63,777 nt of DNA from Treponema bryantii. GTDB taxonomy: Bacteria > Spirochaetota > Spirochaetia > Treponematales > Treponemataceae. Location: the NCBI GenBank assembly GCA_015061465.1, contig SUWN01000008.1:1-63777 (forward strand), read 5' to 3'. Position 1 is the stretch's first letter. Every line of letters starts with the position of its first letter. The position numbers and the translations under genes were made by a program. Positions 13,857 through 23,055 of the stretch are shown here, piece after piece. The notes beneath the pieces are model-generated. The model worked only from the letters and a program-made list of their open reading frames with translations, ran no database searches and was not told where the DNA came from.

Positions 13857-15296
13857 ATGATAACAAGCGCGCTTTTTACAGATTTTTATGAATTAACAAT
13901 GGCACAAGGTTATTGGAAAGAAAACATGGATCAAAAAGTTGTTTTTGATATGTTTTTTAGAAAGAATCCATTTAATGGCGGTTTTTCCGTTCTTGCCGGA
14001 AATGAAACATTAATCGATATTTTGACAGAATTTAAATTCAGCAAAGATGATATAGATTATTTACGTGAACAAAAGATTTTTGAAGAAGGATTTTTGGAAT
14101 ATTTAAGTAATTTTAAATTTTCTGGTGATTTATACACAATGGACGAAGGAACTGTTATTTTTCCACAAGAACCAATTGTTCGCATTCATGCAAATTTGAT
14201 TGAAGCACAAATCATCGAAGGTCTTTTATTAAATCACATCAACTTCCAAAGTTTAATCGCAACAAAAACAGCAAGAGTTTGGATTGCAAGCAAAAAAGCG
14301 CCTATCATGGAATTTGGTTTAAGAAGAGCACAAGGTCCAGATGGTGCAATGAGCGCAACTCGTGCTGCATACATTGGTGGTTCAGCAGGAACTTCAAACA
14401 CACTCGGCGGAAAATTATACGGAATTCCAGTTATGGGAACAATGGCACACGCTTGGATTATGTCACATCCTTCTGAATTAGACGCTTTTAGAGAATACGC
14501 AAAAATCTATCCACAAAATTCAGTTTTCTTAATTGATACTTACGACACACTAAAAAGCGGAATTAAAAACGCAATCATCGTAGGAAAAGAATTGCAAGAA
14601 AAAGGTTATAATTTTGGCGTTCGTTTGGATTCTGGAGATATTTCATATTTATCACGCAAAGTTAGAAAAGAATTAGACAACGCTGGTTGTAAAGATGCAA
14701 AGATTTCTGTTTCAAATGAATTAACTGAAGAAATCATCACAACTCTTGTTGCAAATAACGCGCCAATTAATAGCTGGGGAGTTGGAACTCACATGGTAAC
14801 TGGCGGTAACGAATCATCATTTACTGGCGTTTACAAACTTGCTGCTCGTCACGACAAACAAACTGACCAAATGGTTCCTGCAATGAAATTCAGTGACAAT
14901 CCTGCAAAAACAACAAACCCTGGAATTAAAAACGTTTATCGCCTTTATGACGAAAACGGTTTTGCTTGTGCAGATATTCTTGCTTTAGAAGATGAAGAAA
15001 TTTTACCAAACAAAGAATATAGATTCCATCATCCAATGGTTGATTACAGACAATTTTCTTTTACACCAAGCAAAGTTGAACCTTTACTAAAAAAACGCTT
15101 GGAAAACGGCAAAAGAACTTCACCTCGTTTGCCAGAAAGCGAACAATTAAAAATCAGCCGTAACAACATGATGTCACAACTAGACACATTTGACGAATCT
15201 TACAAACGAATTTTAAATCCTCATATTTACAAAGTTTCTATCACAGAAAATTTAAAGGATTTAAAATTAGACTTTATCAACAAAAATATAAAATAA
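13857..15296 (+). CDS. pncB: Nicotinate phosphoribosyltransferase
   Basis: It makes nicotinate mononucleotide from nicotinic acid and PRPP, the salvage entry to NAD. The 479-residue protein begins SALFTDFYELTMAQGYW, a standard start for this family. It has EFGLRRAQGPDGAMSATRAA, the AHAWIMS region (family site of the phosphorylated His), FGVRLDSGDISYLSRKVR and a C-terminal PRPP/product region (GVGTHMVTGG). GGAG stands 6 nt before the ATG. It is co-transcribed with the SDR gene. It complements the NAD kinase encoded at 41 kb. Confidence 0.95.
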   Translation: MITSALFTDFYELTMAQGYWKENMDQKVVFDMFFRKNPFNGGFSVLAGNETLIDILTEFKFSKDDIDYLREQKIFEEGFLEYLSNFKFSGDLYTMDEGTVIFPQEPIVRIHANLIEAQIIEGLLLNHINFQSLIATKTARVWIASKKAPIMEFGLRRAQGPDGAMSATRAAYIGGSAGTSNTLGGKLYGIPVMGTMAHAWIMSHPSELDAFREYAKIYPQNSVFLIDTYDTLKSGIKNAIIVGKELQEKGYNFGVRLDSGDISYLSRKVRKELDNAGCKDAKISVSNELTEEIITTLVANNAPINSWGVGTHMVTGGNESSFTGVYKLAARHDKQTDQMVPAMKFSDNPAKTTNPGIKNVYRLYDENGFACADILALEDEEILPNKEYRFHHPMVDYRQFSFTPSKVEPLLKKRLENGKRTSPRLPESEQLKISRNNMMSQLDTFDESYKRILNPHIYKVSITENLKDLKLDFINKNIK

Positions 15297-15297
15297 T

Positions 15298-16008
15298 TTA
15301 CAAAAGATATTCTGGTTTTATATTTTTCATAGAATTGAATAAGCGGCGGCGAGTATTTTCGTCGCCGTTTGTTATTAACTCCACTTTTTTGCGAGCTTCT
15401 TTTCTAAAAGAATTATCTTGATAATTACAAGTACATGTAAATCCTGCGTAACCTTCTTCTGTTGCGTGTTCAATTATTTTTTCTTCTGCAACATAACAAA
15501 GCGGCCTGATTATTGTAATTGGATATTTTTTGTATTTTAGAGAAGGCGGAATTGCGGCTATTTCACCTTTGTGTAGCATATTCATAAAAAGCGTTTCCAA
15601 AATATCATCCATATGATGACCTAACGCAATTTTATTAAAACCATTGTCTAACGCATAATTCAATAATTCTGTTCGGCGCTGAGTTGTACACCACCAGCAA
15701 TTCATTTTGTGGCCATCTTTTAGTCTTCCGATTATATCAACGTCAATTTTTTCAAAAGGGACGTTCCATTCTTCAAAAAGTTTTAGAATATTTGGCGGAA
15801 AAGGTGGCGCAAAATCACTTTGGATAAATAATGCTTTGTAGGAAAAATTACAATTTGGTCTAAGACTTCGTTTAGCAAAATACTCAATCAGGGCGGTGGA
15901 ATCTTTTCCACCAGAAGCCCCAATCAAGATTTTATCTCCATCTTCTATTAAATTGTAATCAAAAATTGCTTTATCAATGTAAGAAGAGATTTTTACTTTT
16001 TTTTTCAT
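15298..16008 (-). CDS. TtcA-like ATP-pyrophosphatase (tRNA thiolation family)
   Basis: A 236-residue N-type PP-loop enzyme: ILIGASGGKDSTALIEYF binds ATP. CWWCTTQRR and the later TCTCNYQ supply Cys residues that in TtcA hold a 4Fe-4S cluster and activated sulfur. GHHMDDILETLFMNML is also a family motif. TtcA makes 2-thiocytidine at position 32 of tRNA; the exact substrate here is unproven. The ATG overlaps the stop codon of the preceding ABC gene (TAATG), so translation is coupled, although the functions look unrelated. Confidence 0.85.
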   Translation of the reverse strand: MKKKVKISSYIDKAIFDYNLIEDGDKILIGASGGKDSTALIEYFAKRSLRPNCNFSYKALFIQSDFAPPFPPNILKLFEEWNVPFEKIDVDIIGRLKDGHKMNCWWCTTQRRTELLNYALDNGFNKIALGHHMDDILETLFMNMLHKGEIAAIPPSLKYKKYPITIIRPLCYVAEEKIIEHATEEGYAGFTCTCNYQDNSFRKEARKKVELITNGDENTRRRLFNSMKNIKPEYLL

Positions 16009-17774
16009 TAAATATTTGTCCGTTCAATCATTTTATAATACTCACCTTTAAGAGCCATAAGTTCATCATGATTTCCTCTTTCTTCAATAACACCATGATT
16101 AACATAAAAGATTATATCGGCATTTCTGATTGTAGACAATCTGTGAGCAATAATGAATGAAGTACGGTGCTTTAGTAATTCATCAAGTCCTTTTTGCAAA
16201 GCTTTTTCAGTTTGTGTATCAACGGATGATGTTGCTTCGTCCAAAATTAAAATTCTTGGGTCAGAAAGCAATACACGTGCAAAACTAATAAGTTGCTTTT
16301 GTCCTGCTGACAATCCACCGCCGTTTGCAGACAATTGTGTATTATATCCATCTGGGAACGCAGAAATAAATTCGTGAGCTTGAACTGCTTTTGCAGCATT
16401 CATACATTCTTCGTCAGTTGCATCAAGACGACCGTAACGAATATTATCAATAATTGAACCTGTAAACAAGAAACTATCTTGCAACATTACACCAACTTGC
16501 TGACGAATAGATTTTATTGTTAAATCGTTTATATCTAGTCCATCTATCATGATTTTTCCTTCATCAGGATTATAAAAACGTGATAATAGATTTACGATAG
16601 TTGTTTTTCCTGCCCCTGTTGGTCCAACAATAGCAACTCTCATTCCTGGCGTAATTACAAAATCCACGTTCTTTAAAATTGGATTACCTGGTTCGTAAGA
16701 GAAATTAACTTTATCAAAAGTAACATGTCCACGAATTGGAGGTAAATCTTTTGCGCCTGGTTTATCTGTAATATCTTCTGGTTCATCCAAAAGTTCAAAG
16801 ATTCGTTCGATGTACGCACCAGTTGTTACCATTGAATTGTAGAAGTTCCCAAGGTTTTGAATTGGGTTCCAGAATCTCCAAATATAACCTGCAAATGCAA
16901 CCAAAGTACCAATAGAAACAGTAGTTCCCAACCAACTAATTCCTGCTAAATAAACAAGAGATACACCGATTGTAGAAAGGTTATCAATTAATGGCCACAT
17001 AATATTATTGATATTTACAGCGCGCATCCAAGTTTTTTTCCAATTATCACAAAGGCCATTAAAAATATTCTGATTTACTTTTTCTCTAGAAAAAGACTGT
17101 GTAATTTTCATACCATTCAAACTTTCGCTCAAATATGCGTTTAAGTTTGATTGTTTATAACTAACTTGTTTCCATGCTTCATGCTGTTTTTTCTTAAGAG
17201 AAATCAAAGTAATAAACAAGAATGGTAAAACTGCCATACAAACAAGAGTTAGTTTTGCATCAATTGCAAACATAAAACACAAAATTACAACAATATTGAA
17301 TAAATCACTTATAAGCTGAATAATTCCGTTTGAAAGCAAATCTGAAAGTGAGTTCACATAGTTTACAACGCGAACAAGAATTTTTCCGTGTGGACGTGAG
17401 TCAAAATATGTAAATGGCAGTGCTTGCAATTTTGTAAAAACATCTTTACGAATAGCAACAATAATTTTTTGCGCTACACGTGTCATAATTTTTAATTTTG
17501 CTGCTAACAAAAGCCAAACAATTACTGTACCAACAAGAAGCAAAACAGAAATCACAACAAGCATATGAATGTCTTTACTTGGCATTGCTTCGTCGATTGC
17601 TTTCTTTGTTAAATAAGGGCTTATTAAAGAAACAAACGATGCTAAAAGCATAATTATACAAGACAAAAACATTTGCCATTTATATGGTTTTATCCATTTA
17701 AAAAGACGCATTACAATATGAGGATTAAATCTTTCTTCTATTTGTTCATCAACATCAAACTTATTCCTTGCCAT
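16008..17774 (-). CDS. ABC exporter half-transporter, subunit B (catalytic site intact)
   Basis: A 588-residue half-transporter with an N-terminal six-helix membrane domain (~residues 20-310) and a C-terminal ATPase. Walker A is VGPTGAGKTT, the signature is LSAGQKQ, and Walker B LILDEATSSVD retains the catalytic Glu. ATG 17774 is chosen because AAGGA lies upstream and the family start follows; it overlaps the partner gene by 14 nt. With its partner it matches heterodimeric exporters such as BmrCD and TmrAB. The substrate may be drugs, lipids or peptides and cannot be read from sequence. Confidence 0.9.
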   Translation of the reverse strand: MARNKFDVDEQIEERFNPHIVMRLFKWIKPYKWQMFLSCIIMLLASFVSLISPYLTKKAIDEAMPSKDIHMLVVISVLLLVGTVIVWLLLAAKLKIMTRVAQKIIVAIRKDVFTKLQALPFTYFDSRPHGKILVRVVNYVNSLSDLLSNGIIQLISDLFNIVVILCFMFAIDAKLTLVCMAVLPFLFITLISLKKKQHEAWKQVSYKQSNLNAYLSESLNGMKITQSFSREKVNQNIFNGLCDNWKKTWMRAVNINNIMWPLIDNLSTIGVSLVYLAGISWLGTTVSIGTLVAFAGYIWRFWNPIQNLGNFYNSMVTTGAYIERIFELLDEPEDITDKPGAKDLPPIRGHVTFDKVNFSYEPGNPILKNVDFVITPGMRVAIVGPTGAGKTTIVNLLSRFYNPDEGKIMIDGLDINDLTIKSIRQQVGVMLQDSFLFTGSIIDNIRYGRLDATDEECMNAAKAVQAHEFISAFPDGYNTQLSANGGGLSAGQKQLISFARVLLSDPRILILDEATSSVDTQTEKALQKGLDELLKHRTSFIIAHRLSTIRNADIIFYVNHGVIEERGNHDELMALKGEYYKMIERTNI

Positions 17775-19491
17775 TTTGATCCTTCCATACTTGATTATAA
17801 TATCCGTTACCCTCAACAAGTTCTTTGTGAGTTCCCTGTTCTACGATTTCACCGTTTTGAATAACAAGAACTAAATCTGCATTTTCAAAAGATGAAACTC
17901 TATGACTAATAATAAATGTTGTATGACCTTCTGACTGAGTTTTAATTGATTCTCTGATTTTTTCTTCAGTTTCAATATCAACCGCACTAGTTGTATCATC
18001 CAAAATCATAACTTTTGGATTTGCCAAGAAAAGACGAGCCAAAGCAATTCTTTGTTTTTGACCACCAGACAAACCTACCCCGCGTTCTCCAACGATTGTG
18101 TCGTAACCGTCAGTCAAATCAGCAATAAAATCTTTTACGCGAGCTAATTCACTTGCAGCTTCTACATCTTCAAAAGACGCTTCTGGAACGCCGAATGCGA
18201 TATTTCCTTCTACAGTGTCAGAGAAAAGAAAAACTTCCTGCATTGTAATTCCGATATTTTGGCGAAGATATTGCAAATCGTAATTTTTTACATCAACTCC
18301 ATCTAAAAGAACTGAACCTTCCACAGTATCATAATAACGACACATAAGTTTTGCGATTGTAGATTTTCCACTTCCTGTAGGTCCCAAAATTCCAACAGTC
18401 ATTCCCGGTTTGATTTTAAAACTCACATTTTTTAAAACAGGAGTTTCGTTATAAGCAAAACTTACATTGCGAAATTCAATTTCACCTTTTACTTTTGGAG
18501 CGCGTTCATCATCTTTGCAAATTGGATTTTCGCAATTTTTAATAGAAGGTTTTGTACAATAAAGTTCATAAAGTCTGTCTGCCGAAGCTGAAAAACGCTG
18601 AACGTTATCTACCAAGTGACCAAACATATTAATTGGCTGTGTAAACGCCCACATCAAACCGTTGAAAGTAACTAATTGCCCAATTGTCATTTCACCTTTA
18701 ATTACTAAATAACCACCGAACAAAATTAAAATAACAGGCAACAATCCACACAACGCTTCTATAACAGGTGTGTATTTAATTCTGATGTCAGCATTTTCAA
18801 CCGCTTTATTTTTATATTCTTCGTTTTCTTTATCAAAACGTTCAATTTCAAAATTTTCACGAACAAAAGCTTTTACAACTCTGTTTCCAGAAATGTTTTC
18901 ACCAACACGTGTATTCAAAACAGCAAATTGGTCACGAACTTTCATGTGAGCTGGTTTAATCTGAACTTTAAATTTTTGAACAAGAAAAATAATAAATGGC
19001 GCAATTACAAGAAAAGCAAGTGTAAGCTTCCAGTTGATTGACGAAAGAACCAAAATTGAAAAAACATAAATCAAAACGTTTTCTACAATTTGATACATAA
19101 CCCAAGCAACAAAGTGTCTTACAGCGTCCAAGTCACTTGTCAAAAGAGTCATTACGTTTCCGGATGGAGATTTGTCATACCAAGGAAAATCCAAAGTTTG
19201 AATATGAGCATACAAATCCTGGCGCATAGCACGAATAACATTTTGCGAACTATGTTCAAACATCAATTGGTAAAGGTATCTAAAAACAGATTTAGTTACG
19301 GTACACAAAACCATTATCAAGATTAATTTTACAAGGCGATTATGTTCACCATTGCGAATAACCTTGTCAACAATTTGTCCTGTTACAAGCGGATTTATCA
19401 TATTTAACGCTGCAACAATAACACTCAAACTAAGTCCAAAAAACATCCAAAAGCGATATTTTCTGACATACGACCATACCCACTTAAACAC
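17761..19491 (-). CDS. ABC exporter half-transporter, subunit A (degenerate Walker B)
   Basis: A 576-residue half-transporter with a membrane domain to about residue 310. The ATPase has Walker A LGPTGSGKST, signature LSGGQKQR and Walker B VMILDDTTSAVD. The usual catalytic Glu after Walker B is Asp here. This is the expected asymmetry of heterodimeric exporters, in which one of the two ATP sites does not turn over quickly. It is the first gene of the exporter pair and overlaps subunit B. No regulator adjoins it. Confidence 0.9.
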   Translation of the reverse strand: MFKWVWSYVRKYRFWMFFGLSLSVIVAALNMINPLVTGQIVDKVIRNGEHNRLVKLILIMVLCTVTKSVFRYLYQLMFEHSSQNVIRAMRQDLYAHIQTLDFPWYDKSPSGNVMTLLTSDLDAVRHFVAWVMYQIVENVLIYVFSILVLSSINWKLTLAFLVIAPFIIFLVQKFKVQIKPAHMKVRDQFAVLNTRVGENISGNRVVKAFVRENFEIERFDKENEEYKNKAVENADIRIKYTPVIEALCGLLPVILILFGGYLVIKGEMTIGQLVTFNGLMWAFTQPINMFGHLVDNVQRFSASADRLYELYCTKPSIKNCENPICKDDERAPKVKGEIEFRNVSFAYNETPVLKNVSFKIKPGMTVGILGPTGSGKSTIAKLMCRYYDTVEGSVLLDGVDVKNYDLQYLRQNIGITMQEVFLFSDTVEGNIAFGVPEASFEDVEAASELARVKDFIADLTDGYDTIVGERGVGLSGGQKQRIALARLFLANPKVMILDDTTSAVDIETEEKIRESIKTQSEGHTTFIISHRVSSFENADLVLVIQNGEIVEQGTHKELVEGNGYYNQVWKDQNGKE

Positions 19492-19502
19492 ACAACCCTC
19501 CT

Positions 19503-19640
19503 AGGTTTGCACTAGCAAATTCGTCCGGTTAAGACACGCTTTGCTAAAAGCCTTGCCTCACCTTTGTTTCGCTTCTTCCGACATCATAGAACCGAAAGAA
19601 AAAAAAATGATTAAAAAACTCAGGGCCTTTAATCATTTTT
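19503..19640. repeat. Hairpins in the ABC exporter / AraC divergent gap
   Basis: GGTTTGC-ACTA-GCAAATT belongs to the TTTGC-loop-GCAAA hairpins seen elsewhere in the window. Further on, AAAATGATTAAA (about 19605-19616) pairs with TTTAATCATTTT (19628-19639). Nothing here looks coding. Confidence 0.45.
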
Positions 19641-19727
19641 ACTTCAAAAGAATTCACATTTTTCTGTTTTCAAGTCTAGCATTATTTCAATTTGTATGAT
19701 ATAAGAGAAAATATGTAAAAATTGTAC

Positions 19728-19780
19728 AAATCTCTAAAAGAAAATTTTATTTTTTAGAGATTTCAATCTCTTTTAGAGGA
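19728..19780 (+). promoter_or_regulatory. Leader with competing pairings that could mask the araC-type gene's ribosome-binding site
   Basis: AAATCTCTAAAA (19728-19739) pairs perfectly with TTTTAGAGATTT (19752-19763). The ribosome-binding site segment TTTTAGAGGA (19771-19780) repeats the second arm, so the first arm could pair with either one. A small hairpin, CTCT-TTT-AGAG, also includes the ribosome-binding site. This looks like a translational switch or a duplicated binding site. Confidence 0.5.
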
Positions 19781-19787
19781 CTTTATT

Positions 19788-20714
19788 ATGGATATTGATT
19801 TATTTGAATATAGCGATATTTTGAATGCACCATTTCAAGCTTTCAACGGAAGTTGGGAAGTAACAAACACACACTGGCATTATTTTACAGAAATTCTTTA
19901 TTTAAAAGAAGGTGAACTCGAAGCCGAAGTTTTAGGCACAAAGTATTATTTAAAACCCGGTGATTTAATCATTTTCCATCCAAAACAAATTCACGCTTTT
20001 AGAAATGCACAAAAAAAAGAAAATCTAGAATTAATCAAAGACTCAAAATATCCAGTTTTAAAAAGCAAAAACCAAAAAGAAAACGACTTAGCATTTACAA
20101 TCTTAAAATATCACGAAACAATCATTTCCAACATAAATCAAGGAACTAGCCATTTATCAAATGTAATGAATCTTGCCGCTACAAATCCAAATATTTCACC
20201 ATTAATCACAAGCGAGCAACTTGGCAACTTCCCAATCAAAACATATATAGAAGATTGTTTAGAAGAAGTAAAAACATGGAACTTTGGCTTTGACGTAAAA
20301 GTTTCATCATACTTAAATTTAATTTTAACAAAAATAATCCGCATTTGGCTCAAACAAGGATTAAATCCATACGACGCAGCAAAAATTGATAACTTCAGCA
20401 ACAAACAATTTTCTGTACTTGAATACATCGACCAACATTCATCAGAAAATATTAGCGTAGAAGATTTGGCAGATAAATGTGGAATGTGCTACTCAAATTT
20501 TGCAAAACAATTCAAAGCTCAATTCGGACGCACTTGCAAAGAATACATTGAATTTATAAGAATTTGTAAAGCAGATACATTGTTACTTTACACAGACAAA
20601 ACACTAGATTACATCAGCCAAGAAACAGGTTTTACAGATTCCAGCCACTTTATACGCACTTACAAAAAAATAAAAGGCGTAACTCCAAAACAAAGACGCA
20701 TGGCAAAAAAATAG
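19788..20714 (+). CDS. AraC-family transcriptional regulator
   Basis: A 308-residue protein. The N-terminal cupin-like sensor contains HWHYFTEILYLKEGELEAEV and LKPGDLIIFHPKQIHAFR. The C-terminal ~100 residues hold the two helix-turn-helix motifs (ISVEDLADKCGMCYSNFAKQ and LDYISQETGFTDSSHFIRTY) and the ending KIKGVTPKQRR. Such proteins usually sense a sugar and activate nearby catabolic or transport genes. It converges on the solute-binding protein gene of the sugar importer and may control it. TAGAGGA stands 7 nt before the ATG. Confidence 0.88.
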   Translation: MDIDLFEYSDILNAPFQAFNGSWEVTNTHWHYFTEILYLKEGELEAEVLGTKYYLKPGDLIIFHPKQIHAFRNAQKKENLELIKDSKYPVLKSKNQKENDLAFTILKYHETIISNINQGTSHLSNVMNLAATNPNISPLITSEQLGNFPIKTYIEDCLEEVKTWNFGFDVKVSSYLNLILTKIIRIWLKQGLNPYDAAKIDNFSNKQFSVLEYIDQHSSENISVEDLADKCGMCYSNFAKQFKAQFGRTCKEYIEFIRICKADTLLLYTDKTLDYISQETGFTDSSHFIRTYKKIKGVTPKQRRMAKK

Positions 20715-20737
20715 AAAGAATCTATACAGTTCTTGTC

Positions 20738-20813
20738 GGACACCATGTCATTGTCGGCTTACACTGTCATTGTTGGACTCCCGTGTCATTGTCGGGCTTG
20801 ATCCGACAACCTC
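20738..20813. repeat. Array of TGTCATTGTCGG repeats
   Basis: Four imperfect copies of TGTC(ATT)GTCGG spaced 20-25 bp apart. The last one forms TTGTCGG-GCTTGAT-CCGACAA. They are related to the palindromic elements at 1281 and 5806 and lie between convergent gene ends. Confidence 0.6.
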
Positions 20814-20823
20814 TAAAAAAAAG

Positions 20824-20860
20824 GGCCACCTAAAATCTTTTACAGAAATTAGATGACCCA
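20824..20860. terminator. Possible terminator between convergent genes
   Basis: GGGCCACCTAA and TTAGATGACCC form an imperfect stem about 40 nt from the end of the solute-binding protein gene. T-rich DNA follows on the minus strand and A-rich DNA on the plus strand. Confidence 0.45.
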
Positions 20861-20897
20861 AACAAAAAAGGTGACAAATGTTTTGTTACAAAGTTAT

Positions 20898-22589
20898 TTA
20901 TTGAGCTTTATAAATCTCATTTGTAAGATTAACAATTTTATCAATGTTTAAGTTCTTACAATCAGAAATATATGCATCCCAATCCTTATTTATATCTTTT
21001 TGACCAGTAACAAATTTGAGTGTCCAAGCATTAATATTGTCGATTAAAGGAACAGCCCAAAGGTTCAATTGTTCTCTTTGATCTTCAGTTGGTTTTGCTT
21101 TTGGATCAACTTTTGCTACAGTCTTATATTTTCCGTAACGTGCATACAAATCCTGAACATCTGGAGTAAAGTTATCTGTAGATTCAGCTGTTGAGTGACC
21201 ATAGAAGTAGTTACCACAAGCATAACCCCATTTAAGACGAATATCAGTATCAGTATCAGCACCGCCAATTCCTAAACCACCACATTTATATCCTGGAAGA
21301 AGTTGTTTAACTTTCATACCATTTACATCAGCATATTGCCATGTTTTTCCTTCAGGGCCCCATTTTGTTAATGTATAAGCTTCTTTAGAATAGAACATCC
21401 AGTCTACAAAGCGAAGCATTTTGATAAATTCAGCTTCACCAAGTTCATCAAGTGCTTTCTGAGAAATCATAACACCACATTCAAGACGTGAAGTTTCAGC
21501 AAGATTTTTTGTTGTTCCAGATGGATAAGCTGTTACATAAACTTTTGCATCATCACCAACAATCTTTTTAACTGAAGCAATATCGTTAGACATAGAACTT
21601 CTGTTTGTAGATTTGATTACAGTTTTACCATTGTAGAATTTGTTGTTTGCAACATCATCAGCTTGTGTAAATGTTTCTGGATCCAAAAGACCATCTTTTA
21701 CAAAACTGTTAGCAACAGAAATAAGTTTTTTGTAATCTTCACTTACACTAGAAGAATAGAATTCATTTTTGTTGTAATCAAATTTGATACCACCGTTAGA
21801 ACCTTCCATAGCCCAACCAGAAATAACGTTGTAAGAAGCTCCCATTAATTTAAGAAGGTTACCACCAGTTCCTTTACCAGATTCACCACACCAAAGGTCA
21901 GACCAAATGTAGTCAGATTCAGAAATCATACCTTGGCTAACCATGTATTTTTTTACACCAACTAAAACATCGTGTAAAGTTTCCCAAGTCCAATCTTTTT
22001 CAAGTTCACGAACATTGTATCCAGCAGCTTCAAAAATATCTTCACGAACCATAATTGTGTAGTCCTGAAGAGCAGCTTGGTGTAAACCAGGAAGACGATA
22101 GAATTTACCATCGCTCTGACGGATTGTATCCAAATCAGGTTCCATGTTGTAATTTTTTACGAATGCTGTGAAGTTAGGCATATATTTTGTATAATCAGAA
22201 ACAGCAACAATACCGCCACCAGCAACATACTGATCTTCTGAGTAAACTTTTGGAATAATGTAAGCAGAAGAACCAGAGTTAATAGCCAAGTTTACTTTTT
22301 GGTTATAATCACCACTGTCATATGAAGTCAAATCTAAGTGAACATTTGTTAAATCTTCAATATTTTTGAAAACACCTTCTGTTTCCCAAGTTTCAATCTT
22401 TGGATACCAAGATGCATCACTAAAGAACATTGAATATGTAACAGGCTGTTCAGAACGGAAAGTCTGTTCTTCCCCAAAAGTATAACCTGTAGCCACATCT
22501 GCGTTTGCAACAGCTTCTTTTTTAGAACAAGAAACAAACAAAGCAGAAACACAAGCAACTGCCAATAAAGCACTTACCACTTTTTTCAT
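20898..22589 (-). CDS. Extracellular solute-binding lipoprotein of a carbohydrate ABC importer
   Basis: A 563-residue protein with a classic lipoprotein signal (KKVVSALLAVACVSALFVSC, then SKKE). It belongs to the long solute-binding proteins that accompany LplB/LplC-type permeases (family 1, YtcQ/LipO-like). It would capture an oligosaccharide outside the membrane and deliver it to the two permeases encoded just upstream on the same strand. GGAGG precedes the ATG. No ATPase gene is present, as is usual where a shared MsmK/UgpC ATPase serves several importers. A 466-nt gap with a duplicated hairpin element separates it from the permease genes. Confidence 0.88.
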   Translation of the reverse strand: MKKVVSALLAVACVSALFVSCSKKEAVANADVATGYTFGEEQTFRSEQPVTYSMFFSDASWYPKIETWETEGVFKNIEDLTNVHLDLTSYDSGDYNQKVNLAINSGSSAYIIPKVYSEDQYVAGGGIVAVSDYTKYMPNFTAFVKNYNMEPDLDTIRQSDGKFYRLPGLHQAALQDYTIMVREDIFEAAGYNVRELEKDWTWETLHDVLVGVKKYMVSQGMISESDYIWSDLWCGESGKGTGGNLLKLMGASYNVISGWAMEGSNGGIKFDYNKNEFYSSSVSEDYKKLISVANSFVKDGLLDPETFTQADDVANNKFYNGKTVIKSTNRSSMSNDIASVKKIVGDDAKVYVTAYPSGTTKNLAETSRLECGVMISQKALDELGEAEFIKMLRFVDWMFYSKEAYTLTKWGPEGKTWQYADVNGMKVKQLLPGYKCGGLGIGGADTDTDIRLKWGYACGNYFYGHSTAESTDNFTPDVQDLYARYGKYKTVAKVDPKAKPTEDQREQLNLWAVPLIDNINAWTLKFVTGQKDINKDWDAYISDCKNLNIDKIVNLTNEIYKAQ

Positions 22590-22603
22590 AATTTTTTCCT
22601 CCT

Positions 22604-22911
22604 AAAAAAGTCAATGAACAAAACTTCAGTTTTGGATTTGACTTTTTACCGTTGTTTCGCAACAAAGTGAGAAACAATATTATATATCAAGTTTGCAACG
22701 CAAACTTATAAAGATAAAAACTGACAGTATTTTGGCAGTTTTTATCTTATCTCCTATAAAAAGTCAATGAACAAAACTTCAGTTTTGGATTTGACTTTTT
22801 ACCGTTGTTTTGTAACGCAGTGAAAAACAACAGTACATATCAAGTTTGCAACGCAAACTTATAAAGATAAAAACTGACGATATTTTTGGCAGTTTTTATC
22901 TTATCTCCTAA
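22604..22911 (-). repeat. Tandem pair of a ~150-nt multi-hairpin element
   Basis: Two copies with 153-bp period, read on the minus strand. Each has four hairpins in order: AAGATAAAAACTG/CAGTTTTTATCTT (13 bp); AAGTTTGC-loop-GCAAACTT; a stem like GTTGTTTT/AAAACAAC closing a 12-nt loop TCACTNNGTTRC; and AAAAGTCAA/TTGACTTTT enclosing CAAAACT/AGTTTTG. The third stem differs between copies but keeps pairing. A third, more diverged copy on the plus strand lies at 62042-62188. Here they separate permease genes from the solute-binding protein gene, where they could end or stabilise transcripts. The rest of the 22590-23055 gap (22912-23055) is GC-richer and holds no gene I can see. Confidence 0.75.
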
Positions 22912-23055
22912 CTATGTTTTTTTTAAATTTATTAGAATGACATCCCTACCACAAACCGGTGTTCCGTAGCTCAGTAACCCTCGGCGTCCTCACTTTGTTG
23001 CGGTCGCTTCCTTCGGAACTACTCCACCCCGGCATACAGCCTAAACATCACCAAA

